IMG/VR virus record: IMGVR_UViG_3300042545_000949 | Span: 1-42,005 of that record | Source: a virus | Reading direction: 5' to 3' (one strand) | DNA length: 42,005 nucleotides | In this document: positions 20,990-29,554 of the stretch, in pieces | Position numbering within the stretch: the first letter of the stretch is position 1 | How the letters are laid out: each line of letters starts with the position of its first letter | Translations under genes and position numbers: made by a program | Notes under the pieces: generated by a model | What the model was told of the DNA's origin: nothing | Database searches by the model: none | What the model saw: only the letters and a program-made list of their open reading frames with translations

Positions 20990-23900
20990 ATGTCCAACTC
21001 ATCTAATTTGTATGCAGAAAAAGTGTTTGCGGAACACCCATTAGGTCTTTGGGCACTAGATGAAAAACTAGATTACTTAAGTTTAATACAGGAAGCACAA
21101 AGAGATGTTGAAGATCTATGGACTGTAACTGGTGGAACTGCATTTTCTGGAGCAGGTGTTGTTGGAGAGCCATTTACAGATAGTCCAACTACAACTATAA
21201 AAGGTTCTGTTCCAACTGGAAATACCAATCAAATAGTTTGTATTAGTCCAAACCTTGCAAACTTTTCAACTTTTGATGAACAGTATGGAAATTTTTGCAT
21301 TGGGTCATATATTTATATAGATAGCATTTATGCTCAATCAATATCAATAGGTTATGAATACACGGATCCAACATCATTGCTTGTATATCAAGAGCTAAAA
21401 ACATTTGAAGTAAGTGTTTTTGATTCTTGGATATTTGTATCAGAAACTTTTGACACTCCAGATGAAACAACAAACTTTAGAGCTGTAATAAAAATTAATA
21501 CATTAGACGGTGGATCAACTACTGATGACTATATTTTTCATATAAATGGTGTTACTGCTGGACAATGGTCTGAAGAATTTAATACTTCTTCTCTTGGAGT
21601 ACAAACAATTCAACTACCTTCTTCAATATCTTTGTATGGTGGAATGCAAGGGGTAGAATCTTTTAATTATGGAATTCAAGATACTCCAGGATACTATCTT
21701 TCAGCTCTTGGACTTTTAGCAAGAAATACAAGCTTACCATTAGTTTTTGGAGCATCAAATCTTACAAAACTAAATGTAAGCTCTGGAGCATCTTTAATTG
21801 TTCCAGGAAAAGGATTTCTTAACAATAAAGGAAAATATAATAATTACACTGTAGAATTTTGGGCAAGAATTAACTCAGACTCATCTTTAGACAAAAGAAT
21901 ATTTGGTCCAATATCATCAACTGATGGATTATATATAAACGGTGGATTTCTAACTCTTTCAATTGGAAATAATTTTGCATCACACTTTGTTGGTGAATGG
22001 TATAGACCAATGCTTATTCACATTCGTTTTATAGGAAATACTGCATCCCTTTTAATAAATGGAGAACAAGTCTTATCATTTAATTTTAATATTGATGATT
22101 TAACTTTTCCAGATGAATTAGACGAAGAAGGCAAAGATCAAGATTGGCTAGGATTTTACTCTTATGCAGACATAAATCCTTTTGAAATTGACTGTATTTC
22201 TATATACCCATACCAAGTTCCAATTACAGTAGCAAAAAGAAGATGGGTTTATGGACAAGCTGTTATATCTCCAGAATCTATTGATTCTTCATATGGTGGA
22301 GTTTCAACTTTTATTGATTACCCATTTTCTGGATACACAGCAAACTATTCATATCCAAATTTTGCAAAATGGGAACAAGGAAGTTTTGATAATTTAACAA
22401 CAAGCCCTCAATCATTGTCTACTCCACAATATTCTTTGCCAAATATATCTATACAAGAAAAAACAATAGAAAATCTTTATTCTGATAACAAAGAAATACA
22501 GGATGAAGCAAATAACTTTATAACATTTAGACCTAATAATTCTTGGAACAATGTTCATTCTTACTTTAATTTTAATAATTTCAATATTATAAATAGTGAT
22601 CCTATTGCTATATATGGTATTTTTAGTTCAACAAATATGACATCTGTAGAAACATTATTTACAATATATAACTCAATAACTAAAAATTATTTTTCTGTTA
22701 TAAAAGAAGGGGATCACATAAATTACTCTCTCTATTATAATGGAGAAGAACAAATAATCTATGATGATTTTATATATCAAAGTTTTTATGACGATAATGG
22801 AACAGTTATAGACGCTGGATTTTATAATACAGCATCATGGGAAGAGGTTTTAGAGGGTGGAAGCCCAAGCACAGTATTTTCTGGTTTAGTATCTGGAGAC
22901 AAGTATATTGCTGGAATAAATATTGAAAAATTAGTTAGTTATTTTGGTGGAAACGTTGCAACATTTTTTGGAAATAAAAATGGACTAGAAATATATATTG
23001 CAGGAGATACCAACCCAGAAAACTCATTTACTGGAAATATTTATAGTTTTGGAATATCTAGTAAATTTAATACAAATTTAATTAAAGATAATTTTGATCA
23101 AAGCGGAATAATCCTTAATGCTTCAGTAGATGAAATGATTAATCATACTGCAAGCTACACACTAGTTCCATTTGAAAAATACAATAACTATTTTCTTGAC
23201 ATTAACTCTTATGGATACTGGGAAGACTACATGCCATTATCTTATTTTGCAAAATATGTTACAAATTCTAAAGGAAAAAGTTACTATGATTTAGATTTTT
23301 TACAATTTAATATTGACATTCCAGCACCATCAACTGTTTCAGTCTATGAACAAGTATCTAGTTGGAATTATTCTACACTAAAAAATGAATATCTTTTTCC
23401 AATACAAAAATCTTATGATCAACTTGATAATTTTCTATTGACTAATTGGGAAGACTATGCAGAGTTAAACAGTAGATCAGTTGAAAATTATAGATATGAC
23501 ACATCAAACTCAACAATAAAAACATATATAAGTTTTCAATATATTCAAGATGGAGCAAATAATCTAGAATCTTTCTTTACAACAATTCAACCAATAGAAA
23601 ATAGTTTAGTTATTGATATTGATTCTTTTGAAAACTGGGAAACTACAAAATTTGAGGTAATTAACAACACAATAATTTACCCAAGCAAAAAAGTTAATTT
23701 TAATGATCTTGCAATTGTTTACCATATTGAACTTAACGCTACATCAATTAATAAAAATCCAATATCTATTAAAAATTTAGAAATTGCATCACAAGCGCTA
23801 AACGATAACTCATTTAATCCAATTGGAACTAGATTTGGACAAAATATTTTTCCATTTAAACAATCTGGAGTCTATTATGACTATAAATCAAAAAATCCAT

Positions 23901-24679
23901 TCAACATTTATAAAGGAAGCACACCATATCTTTATTTAACTAGGGACTCTGGAATTAAAGTAAGTGGTGAAACTAATTTACAAACAAGTCGTGGTATATC
24001 TGTTCCAATAAATAGTTCTCTTGCGTTAGACTATAAAGTAAACGCAATACAGTTATGGATGAGATATGATAGTTTATTCTTTTCAGTAGAAGAAGAAACT
24101 TTATTTGATATAGATTACAAGGGTGACACAATAAAGTTTTATGTTTTATCAGACAATGTTAACGGAACACGTGGAAAAGTTGTTGCAAGAAGTCAATTAA
24201 CAAATCAAGAATATCAGGGAATTTCATATTATTGGAATGGTAACTTAGTAAGAGAACCAAGAATAACAAAAAATGAATGGGGAGTCCTTTCGGTTTCTTT
24301 CCCAGAATCACTTAACTTTAACTCATATCTTGGATCAATTAATTTAACTGGTTCAGCTTTATTTAATAATGTTTCCTACTATCAGTCTACAGGAATCCAA
24401 AAAATTCAAAAGTCTATAAATCGTCCATGGACAAGAGTAAAAAATGATATATCTAATGATTTAGATTGGCAGTACTGGTTAGATAGCTATACCTGGAATG
24501 GTGTATTAGTCTTGTCTACTGTAGATCTTTATGGGTCAAATCCTGTTGAAATATACAAAACTTATATTGGAACCAATAAGATTATTGTTGATGATAGTCA
24601 GGGAATGTTGCTTGACTCTGTTAGCATAAAGGTATATAAAGACACATCTTGGCAGATTCAAGTCAAAACACCTGTGTAA
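20990..24679 (+). CDS. Giant LamG-like tail protein
   Basis: A 1,229-residue protein. The N-terminus (LYAEKVFAEHPLGLWALDE) is typical of phage and bacterial proteins with concanavalin/LamG domains. A clear LamG-like jelly roll lies at about 268-405, with YTVEFWARINSD, then DGLYINGGFLTLSIG and HIRFIGNTASLLINGEQV; related strands recur near the end (about 1020-1110, NAIQLWMRYDSL). A GFYNTASWEEVLEGG motif (about 609-623) resembles the repeats of the 16287 fibre. Such domains bind carbohydrates, so a role as tail-tip or side-fibre adhesin is likely. The middle has no recognisable domain. Very Asn/Tyr/Ser-rich composition reflects AT-rich DNA. Confidence 0.78.
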   Translation: MSNSSNLYAEKVFAEHPLGLWALDEKLDYLSLIQEAQRDVEDLWTVTGGTAFSGAGVVGEPFTDSPTTTIKGSVPTGNTNQIVCISPNLANFSTFDEQYGNFCIGSYIYIDSIYAQSISIGYEYTDPTSLLVYQELKTFEVSVFDSWIFVSETFDTPDETTNFRAVIKINTLDGGSTTDDYIFHINGVTAGQWSEEFNTSSLGVQTIQLPSSISLYGGMQGVESFNYGIQDTPGYYLSALGLLARNTSLPLVFGASNLTKLNVSSGASLIVPGKGFLNNKGKYNNYTVEFWARINSDSSLDKRIFGPISSTDGLYINGGFLTLSIGNNFASHFVGEWYRPMLIHIRFIGNTASLLINGEQVLSFNFNIDDLTFPDELDEEGKDQDWLGFYSYADINPFEIDCISIYPYQVPITVAKRRWVYGQAVISPESIDSSYGGVSTFIDYPFSGYTANYSYPNFAKWEQGSFDNLTTSPQSLSTPQYSLPNISIQEKTIENLYSDNKEIQDEANNFITFRPNNSWNNVHSYFNFNNFNIINSDPIAIYGIFSSTNMTSVETLFTIYNSITKNYFSVIKEGDHINYSLYYNGEEQIIYDDFIYQSFYDDNGTVIDAGFYNTASWEEVLEGGSPSTVFSGLVSGDKYIAGINIEKLVSYFGGNVATFFGNKNGLEIYIAGDTNPENSFTGNIYSFGISSKFNTNLIKDNFDQSGIILNASVDEMINHTASYTLVPFEKYNNYFLDINSYGYWEDYMPLSYFAKYVTNSKGKSYYDLDFLQFNIDIPAPSTVSVYEQVSSWNYSTLKNEYLFPIQKSYDQLDNFLLTNWEDYAELNSRSVENYRYDTSNSTIKTYISFQYIQDGANNLESFFTTIQPIENSLVIDIDSFENWETTKFEVINNTIIYPSKKVNFNDLAIVYHIELNATSINKNPISIKNLEIASQALNDNSFNPIGTRFGQNIFPFKQSGVYYDYKSKNPFNIYKGSTPYLYLTRDSGIKVSGETNLQTSRGISVPINSSLALDYKVNAIQLWMRYDSLFFSVEEETLFDIDYKGDTIKFYVLSDNVNGTRGKVVARSQLTNQEYQGISYYWNGNLVREPRITKNEWGVLSVSFPESLNFNSYLGSINLTGSALFNNVSYYQSTGIQKIQKSINRPWTRVKNDISNDLDWQYWLDSYTWNGVLVLSTVDLYGSNPVEIYKTYIGTNKIIVDDSQGMLLDSVSIKVYKDTSWQIQVKTPV

Positions 24680-24681
24680 TA

Positions 24682-24690
24682 TGGTATACT
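24682..24690 (+). promoter_or_regulatory. Extended -10 promoter, leaderless start of the 24698 gene
   Basis: TGGTATACT, 7 bases before the ATG at 24698. No ribosome site is visible. It is the likely promoter of the portal unit. Confidence 0.7.
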
Positions 24691-24697
24691 AAAGTTT

Positions 24698-25093
24698 ATG
24701 AATTCTTTAATTAACCCAGAAACTGGCGAACCTCTTGTAAAGAATGTACGTAGGCAGGTAATTGAAAAAAAATACAATTGGGGACTTTACGTATATAAAA
24801 AATCAACAGGAAAATGGTTTACAGACGGAGAAGGTAACGTATTAAATATAGAGTCTATGCGTAATGATTTAGCAAAAATAGCAGAACTTAAACAAGCAGC
24901 AAAATATTATGGCGATGAAGGTGACGGAGAAGCAGTTTTTGTTCCTGGATTAACAAGAATTGATGATGAAGAGCATTCAGTGCAATTGGACAGAATGAAA
25001 TCTGGACTTATACCATCAATGAATGATTTAGGTGCTTGGCATGCTGCTCAGCAAACATTAAATAAGTCAGGCAAGGATGCATTTGATGAGTAA
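24698..25093 (+). CDS. Conserved hypothetical protein preceding the portal
   Basis: A 131-residue protein. The start region (INPETGEPLVKNVRRQVI) leads to KYNWGLYVYKKSTGKWFTDG and 'NVLNIESMRNDLAKIAELKQAAKYYG' (helical), then acidic 'DDEEHSVQLDRMKSGLIPSM' and NDLGAWHAAQQTL. I have seen similar small proteins immediately upstream of portals in aquatic phages, but know no function. A terminase-small-subunit role would fit the position, but no DNA-binding motif is visible. The end overlaps the portal start by 8 bases, so the two are co-translated. Confidence 0.65.
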   Translation: MNSLINPETGEPLVKNVRRQVIEKKYNWGLYVYKKSTGKWFTDGEGNVLNIESMRNDLAKIAELKQAAKYYGDEGDGEAVFVPGLTRIDDEEHSVQLDRMKSGLIPSMNDLGAWHAAQQTLNKSGKDAFDE

Positions 25094-26729
25094 TGACTAT
25101 GACAATGATTATATTCAAGCAAGATTAGACACAAATCAAAAAGAAGAAAACCCATTTAAAGCAAGCGATCCTTTTAACAAATCTTGGGATGAACTTAAAG
25201 GCTTGGTTGGAATACAGGAAAACTTTAAGCGTCGTGTAACCAGACAAGTAAACAAAGCATCAAATGCTAGCGGATATCTTGCTACAAATGCAAACATTGA
25301 TTTACTTTCAACATCATATTTAGATTCTGCTAATGCAGACCCTAAAGGAATTAATGATACTGGATCAAAAGCTATTAATCCAGGCTTAGTCTACAGAAAT
25401 GGTTATGGTCTTTTTGATGTAATTACTCCACCATATAATTTATATGAACTTGCTAACTTTTATGACACATCTTTTGCTAATCATGCTGCTATTGATGCAA
25501 AAGTAGAAAATGTTGTTGGTCTTGGATATCGTTTTGATGTAACAGATAGAACAAGTTTAAGTCTTGAAAGTAATGATAATACAGATGCAGTAGGCCGTGC
25601 CCGTAAAAGAATTGAACGTGCAAAACTTGAGTTGCGTGATTGGCTTGAATCCCTTAATGATGATGATAGCTTTACTAGAACGATGGAAAAAGTATTTACA
25701 GACATACAGTCTACTGGCAATGGATACCTAGAAATTGGAAGAACGGTTACTGGGGAAATTGGATATGTTGGACATATTCCTTCAATAACAATGCGTGTTC
25801 GTAGACTCCGTGATGGATTTGTTCAAATTATTGGACCAAAAGTTGTTTACTTTAAAAATTTTTCAGCAACAAATTCTAATCCTCTTACAGAAGATAAACG
25901 TCCAAACGAAATTATTCATTTTAAGGATTACTCTCCACTAAATACATACTATGGTGTACCAGATATTGTTGCAGCATTTCCTTCGCTTATTGGTGATCAA
26001 CTTGCTTCACAATACAATATTGATTATTTTGAAAATAAAGCTGTTCCTAGATATGTTATTACATTAAAGGGTGCAAAGTTGTCTTCAGATGCAGAAGATA
26101 AAATGTTTCGCTTTTTACAAACGGGACTTAAAGCACAATCACACAGAACTCTATACATACCACTTCCTGGAGATACTGAAAATAGCAAGGTTGAGTTTAA
26201 GATGGACCCAATTGAAAATGGAATTCAAGATGGATCATTTAAAGAGTATCGTAAACAAAACAGAGATGATATTTTAATTGCTCATCAGGTTCCAATCTCT
26301 AAACTTGGTGGATCAGAAACTGGAGCAACAGCTAGCTCATTAGCTCAAGATCGCACATTTAAAGAACAAGTTTCACGTCCAGCACAACAAGATCTTGAAA
26401 AAATAATTAACAAAGTAATTAAAGAAAAAACAGATATTTTAGAGTTTAGGTTTAATGAGCTTACGCTTACTGATGAAATTGCTCAGTCTCAAATTCTTGA
26501 GCGTTATGTAAAAAATCAGATAATGCTTCCAAATGAAGCAAGAGAAATTCTTGATCTTCCACAAGCAAAACATGGAGACTCTCCTCTTGAATTAAGTCCA
26601 AGGCAGGCTGCAGATTCAAGGGCAAATGGAAATAGATCTAGGGACGCAGAAAGAACAAATAACGCATCAGATAGTACTACAACAGTATCTGGAAGAAATC
26701 CAAAAGGCGAAGGTAGATCATCTCAGTAG
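25086..26729 (+). CDS. Portal protein
   Basis: A 547-residue portal of the HK97/PBSX-like (Phage_portal) class, forming the dodecameric ring through which DNA passes. Evidence includes the early 'YDTSFANHAAIDAKVENVVGLG' helix, DIQSTGNGYLEIGR, the clip/stem-type segment EIIHFKDYSPLNTYYGVPDI, 'YNIDYFENKAVPRYVITLKG', the late 'HQVPISKLGGSETG' region and a hydrophilic C-terminus (about 500-547) rich in Arg, Ser and Asn. The ATG at 25086 is chosen over 25077 for its ribosome site (AAGGA, 25074-25078). The start of the head module follows the standard order, apart from the enzyme gene inserted next. Confidence 0.88.
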   Translation: MSNDYDNDYIQARLDTNQKEENPFKASDPFNKSWDELKGLVGIQENFKRRVTRQVNKASNASGYLATNANIDLLSTSYLDSANADPKGINDTGSKAINPGLVYRNGYGLFDVITPPYNLYELANFYDTSFANHAAIDAKVENVVGLGYRFDVTDRTSLSLESNDNTDAVGRARKRIERAKLELRDWLESLNDDDSFTRTMEKVFTDIQSTGNGYLEIGRTVTGEIGYVGHIPSITMRVRRLRDGFVQIIGPKVVYFKNFSATNSNPLTEDKRPNEIIHFKDYSPLNTYYGVPDIVAAFPSLIGDQLASQYNIDYFENKAVPRYVITLKGAKLSSDAEDKMFRFLQTGLKAQSHRTLYIPLPGDTENSKVEFKMDPIENGIQDGSFKEYRKQNRDDILIAHQVPISKLGGSETGATASSLAQDRTFKEQVSRPAQQDLEKIINKVIKEKTDILEFRFNELTLTDEIAQSQILERYVKNQIMLPNEAREILDLPQAKHGDSPLELSPRQAADSRANGNRSRDAERTNNASDSTTTVSGRNPKGEGRSSQ

Positions 26730-26742
26730 TTGAGGTAACTAT

Positions 26743-28113
26743 ATGAACATAGTAATTGCTGGTGGTGGAACTGCTGGATGGCTTGCAGCACTTTTTTTTG
26801 CTAACTCTCAACCAAACAAACATAGAGTAACTTTAATTGAGTCTACTCAGTTAGGAATTATAGGATCTGGAGAAGGCTCTACTAGATTACTAACACGTGT
26901 ACTTAACAATAAGTTTTTTGATACTGGAAGTAACATTTCTGACTTTATAGCAAATACTGATGCAACATTAAAACTAGGAATTAGACATAAAAATTGGACA
27001 GGAGATGGAAGTTCTTATTATGCACCTTTAGATGGAACCGAAACCCATAAGTTTAGTCCAGATGTTGATTTTTTAACTGCCTTCTATCAAAAAGGTTCTG
27101 AAGGAATGCATGAATCCTCTAAACTAGGAAAATGCTTTATAGATAAAAAATATACAGAAGTCACAGCACTTCATTTTGATGGAACTCTTATAGGAAAACA
27201 TTTTAAAAAAATTTTAGAAAACAAAATTAGCCACATAGATGGAATTATTAATAAAGTAACACTAAAAGAAGATGGATCAATAAAAAGTTTAATATTAGAA
27301 AATAATGAAGAAATTTTTGGAGATTTTTTTATTGACTGTACAGGATTTTCACGTATACTAATGAAATCTTTAGGTGTTAAGTGGAATTCTTACTCAGAAA
27401 ATCTTCCAGTCAATACTGCAATACCATTTATTTTGCCAAGGCCAAAAGATGATCTAGAGCCACTAACCGTAGCTCACGCACTGTCAGCTGGATGGATGTG
27501 GCAAATTCCAACAGCAAGTCGTATTGGATGTGGTTATGTTTTTTCTGATAAATATATATCTGTAGAAAATGCTCAAAAAGAAGTTGAGTTATTGCTGGGT
27601 CATGAAATTGATCCAATAAAAGTAATAAAGTTTGAGTCTGGAAGATGCGATGTTCTTTGGGAAAAAAATTGTCTTGCTTTAGGACTTGCTTCATCTTTTG
27701 CAGAACCACTAGAAGCAACCTCAATACATACAACCATAGTTCAACTTGTTACATTTTGTTTTGAGTTTATGTCAGATACCTGGGAAAAAACATACGACCC
27801 AGTAGGTCAAAAAAGATATAACTCTCGTATGCAAAAACTATATGATGATATACGTGATTTTTTAGTAATACACTATCAAGGTGGTAGAACAGATTCAGAG
27901 TTCTGGAAACATATTTCCTCTGGTAAAACCCTTACACCTTTTTCTAGGGAAATTCTGGAAAGGTCAAAACACAAGGTACCTGGATTTTTCAACTATGACT
28001 ATTACTATGGTAGTGCAGGGGCACCTCTGTGGAACTGGGTTTTAGCTGGTACAAACAATATAACAAAAGATACTGCAAAAAAAGAGCTTGAACTGTATGG
28101 TATTATAGTTTAG
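26743..28113 (+). CDS. Flavin-dependent tryptophan halogenase-like enzyme
   Basis: A 456-residue flavoprotein. The FAD-binding motif is GGGTAGW (7-13). The halogenase signature GWMWQIP (250-256, consensus GWxWxIP) is intact. The lysine that forms the halogenating intermediate in PrnA (K79) corresponds to K77 in NTDATLKLGIRH, and the glutamate that positions the substrate (PrnA E346) to E324 in AEPLEATSIH. All catalytic marks argue for activity, using reduced flavin, halide and O2. Cyanophage halogenases of this family are known, and one (VirX1) prefers iodide. It lies between portal and protease, so it would be expressed with the head genes. The substrate could be free tryptophan, a host metabolite or a protein. 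Confidence 0.9.
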   Translation: MNIVIAGGGTAGWLAALFFANSQPNKHRVTLIESTQLGIIGSGEGSTRLLTRVLNNKFFDTGSNISDFIANTDATLKLGIRHKNWTGDGSSYYAPLDGTETHKFSPDVDFLTAFYQKGSEGMHESSKLGKCFIDKKYTEVTALHFDGTLIGKHFKKILENKISHIDGIINKVTLKEDGSIKSLILENNEEIFGDFFIDCTGFSRILMKSLGVKWNSYSENLPVNTAIPFILPRPKDDLEPLTVAHALSAGWMWQIPTASRIGCGYVFSDKYISVENAQKEVELLLGHEIDPIKVIKFESGRCDVLWEKNCLALGLASSFAEPLEATSIHTTIVQLVTFCFEFMSDTWEKTYDPVGQKRYNSRMQKLYDDIRDFLVIHYQGGRTDSEFWKHISSGKTLTPFSREILERSKHKVPGFFNYDYYYGSAGAPLWNWVLAGTNNITKDTAKKELELYGIIV

Positions 28114-28217
28114 TACAGCATAAAAGTTGCTTGGCTTTATATAGAAACCAGGTCTAACTTGGCACTATCTCAATACTTGAGAAAACCCTATAAATGTTTG
28201 GTATAATAGAATACACA
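28114..28217 (+). other. Gap with hairpin before the protease promoter
   Basis: TCTCAA-TAC-TTGAGA (28168-28182) is a perfect 6-bp inverted repeat followed by AAAA on the plus strand. It is not a classical terminator (no T-run). It may be an operator or a processing site upstream of the protease promoter. Confidence 0.35.
28199..28207 (+). promoter_or_regulatory. Extended -10 promoter of the protease-capsid unit
   Basis: TGGTATAAT with 10 bases before the ATG at 28218. The in-frame ATG at 28194 lies upstream of the box and is unlikely to be used. Confidence 0.65.
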
Positions 28218-29528
28218 ATGAATACAAATAAGGCATTTTGGACAACTGACGGCGACAATCTTCGCCTATCTATGCCCTTTGGAAAAGTAGACCAAGAACG
28301 CAGAATAGTATCAGGTTTTGCATCACTAGACAACATTGATAAGCAAGATGATATTGTTACAACAGAAGCATCTATGGAAGCTTTCTCTAGATTCCGTGGA
28401 AATATTCGTGAAATGCATCAGCCTTCAGCCGTTGGTAAAATGATTAATTTTAAAGAAGAAAAATACTTTGATCCAGAAACAAAAAAATTCTATAAAGGAG
28501 TTTACGTTTCTACATACATTTCAAAGGGTGCACAGAATGCATGGGAAAAAGTTCTTGATGGTACATACACTGGTTTTTCTATTGGCGGAAGAATGAATAA
28601 GTGGGATGATGCATATAATGAAGAACTTGACAAAACAATTAGAGTTATTAAACAATATGATTTAGTAGAACTATCTTTAGTAGATTCACCAGCAAATCAG
28701 TTTGCCAGCATTGTTTCAGTTGAAAAAGTTGATGGCATTGATGTAATTAAAGGTGACGGAATGGATACAATTATTGAAAATGTATTCTACGATAAAGATA
28801 ATGGAATTGTTTTAACTTCCGAAGAAGATACACAAGTTAGTCCAGTATCTGGAGAAGAAATGAAAAATATTGGTTTTGTAGAAAAATCAGATAAAGATAA
28901 AATAGACATGATAAAATTCTTAGTTGATAGTGCTAAAGGCATAGAGTCTTCTAAGATTAACAAGGAGGTAAGTCCTATGACAGAAAATACAGAAGTAGTT
29001 GCAAAGGCTGAAGAAGCAGAAGTAACTCCAGAAGTAGTATCAGAGGTCACTCCAAAGGCAGATGCCACTATTGAGGCACCTATTGCAGCAGAAGCAGAAG
29101 CAGAAAAAGCAGACGCTCCTAAGAAGTCAACAGATGAAGAAGAAGAAGACGAAGAAATGATGCCTTCTGCTTTAACAAAAGAAGACGACAAAGAAGAAAA
29201 AACTGCAGCTAAAGCGGATGACGTAGTTGTTAATGCAATTACAGAAATTAAAGATTCTGTTAATAATGCCTTTGGCGATCTAGCAGCAACACTAAAATCA
29301 CTAAGTGATGAAGTTGCAAATATAAAGAAATCTCTTGAAGCCACAACAACTGATGTAGATCAGATCAAGGGAACTTTCAATGAAATTGGCAAGCGAGTAG
29401 ATCTAGTAGAGCTAGATACCGCTTTCCGCAAGTCTGGCGATCTAGGCGAGATCGTGCAGGAGCCAGTAATGGCTCACAAATCCCTATGGGGCGGACGTTT
29501 CCTCAAATTCTCCGACCTATACAACTAA
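28218..29528 (+). CDS. Prohead protease fused to scaffold
   Basis: A 436-residue XkdF-like maturation protease with a scaffold tail. Residues 1-175 form the protease: H67 in REMHQPSAVG, S121 in YTGFSIGGRM and E151 in LVELSLVDSPAN are the likely catalytic set, as in HK97-type prohead proteases. Residues about 254-360 are very acidic and rich in Ala, Glu, Lys and Pro, and about 365-420 form a coiled coil (a long helix of LSDEVANIKKSLEA type), the usual scaffold architecture. The protein cleaves scaffold and capsid during maturation. An internal start with perfect Shine-Dalgarno (28962-28968) may produce the scaffold alone. Confidence 0.88.
   Translation: MNTNKAFWTTDGDNLRLSMPFGKVDQERRIVSGFASLDNIDKQDDIVTTEASMEAFSRFRGNIREMHQPSAVGKMINFKEEKYFDPETKKFYKGVYVSTYISKGAQNAWEKVLDGTYTGFSIGGRMNKWDDAYNEELDKTIRVIKQYDLVELSLVDSPANQFASIVSVEKVDGIDVIKGDGMDTIIENVFYDKDNGIVLTSEEDTQVSPVSGEEMKNIGFVEKSDKDKIDMIKFLVDSAKGIESSKINKEVSPMTENTEVVAKAEEAEVTPEVVSEVTPKADATIEAPIAAEAEAEKADAPKKSTDEEEEDEEMMPSALTKEDDKEEKTAAKADDVVVNAITEIKDSVNNAFGDLAATLKSLSDEVANIKKSLEATTTDVDQIKGTFNEIGKRVDLVELDTAFRKSGDLGEIVQEPVMAHKSLWGGRFLKFSDLYN
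28977..29528 (+). CDS. Nested in-frame scaffold protein
   Basis: Within the protease gene, AAGGAGG (28962-28968) lies 8 bases before an in-frame ATG (28977). The product would be 183 residues (MTENTEVVAKAEEAEVTPE onwards), i.e. exactly the acidic scaffold plus coiled coil, without the protease domain. This copies the lambda C/Nu3 logic, in which a scaffold is made from an internal start of the protease gene. The ribosome site is better than that of the full-length gene, which is nearly leaderless, so scaffold may be made in excess. No promoter is needed. Confidence 0.75.
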   Translation: MTENTEVVAKAEEAEVTPEVVSEVTPKADATIEAPIAAEAEAEKADAPKKSTDEEEEDEEMMPSALTKEDDKEEKTAAKADDVVVNAITEIKDSVNNAFGDLAATLKSLSDEVANIKKSLEATTTDVDQIKGTFNEIGKRVDLVELDTAFRKSGDLGEIVQEPVMAHKSLWGGRFLKFSDLYN

Positions 29529-29554
29529 CATAAAATCACTAGGAGGTGAACAAT

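Noticed and set aside
28787-29344. Minus-strand 185-residue frame opposite the scaffold region
   Set aside because: Ser/Ala-rich antisense image of the acidic Glu/Ala/Lys scaffold.
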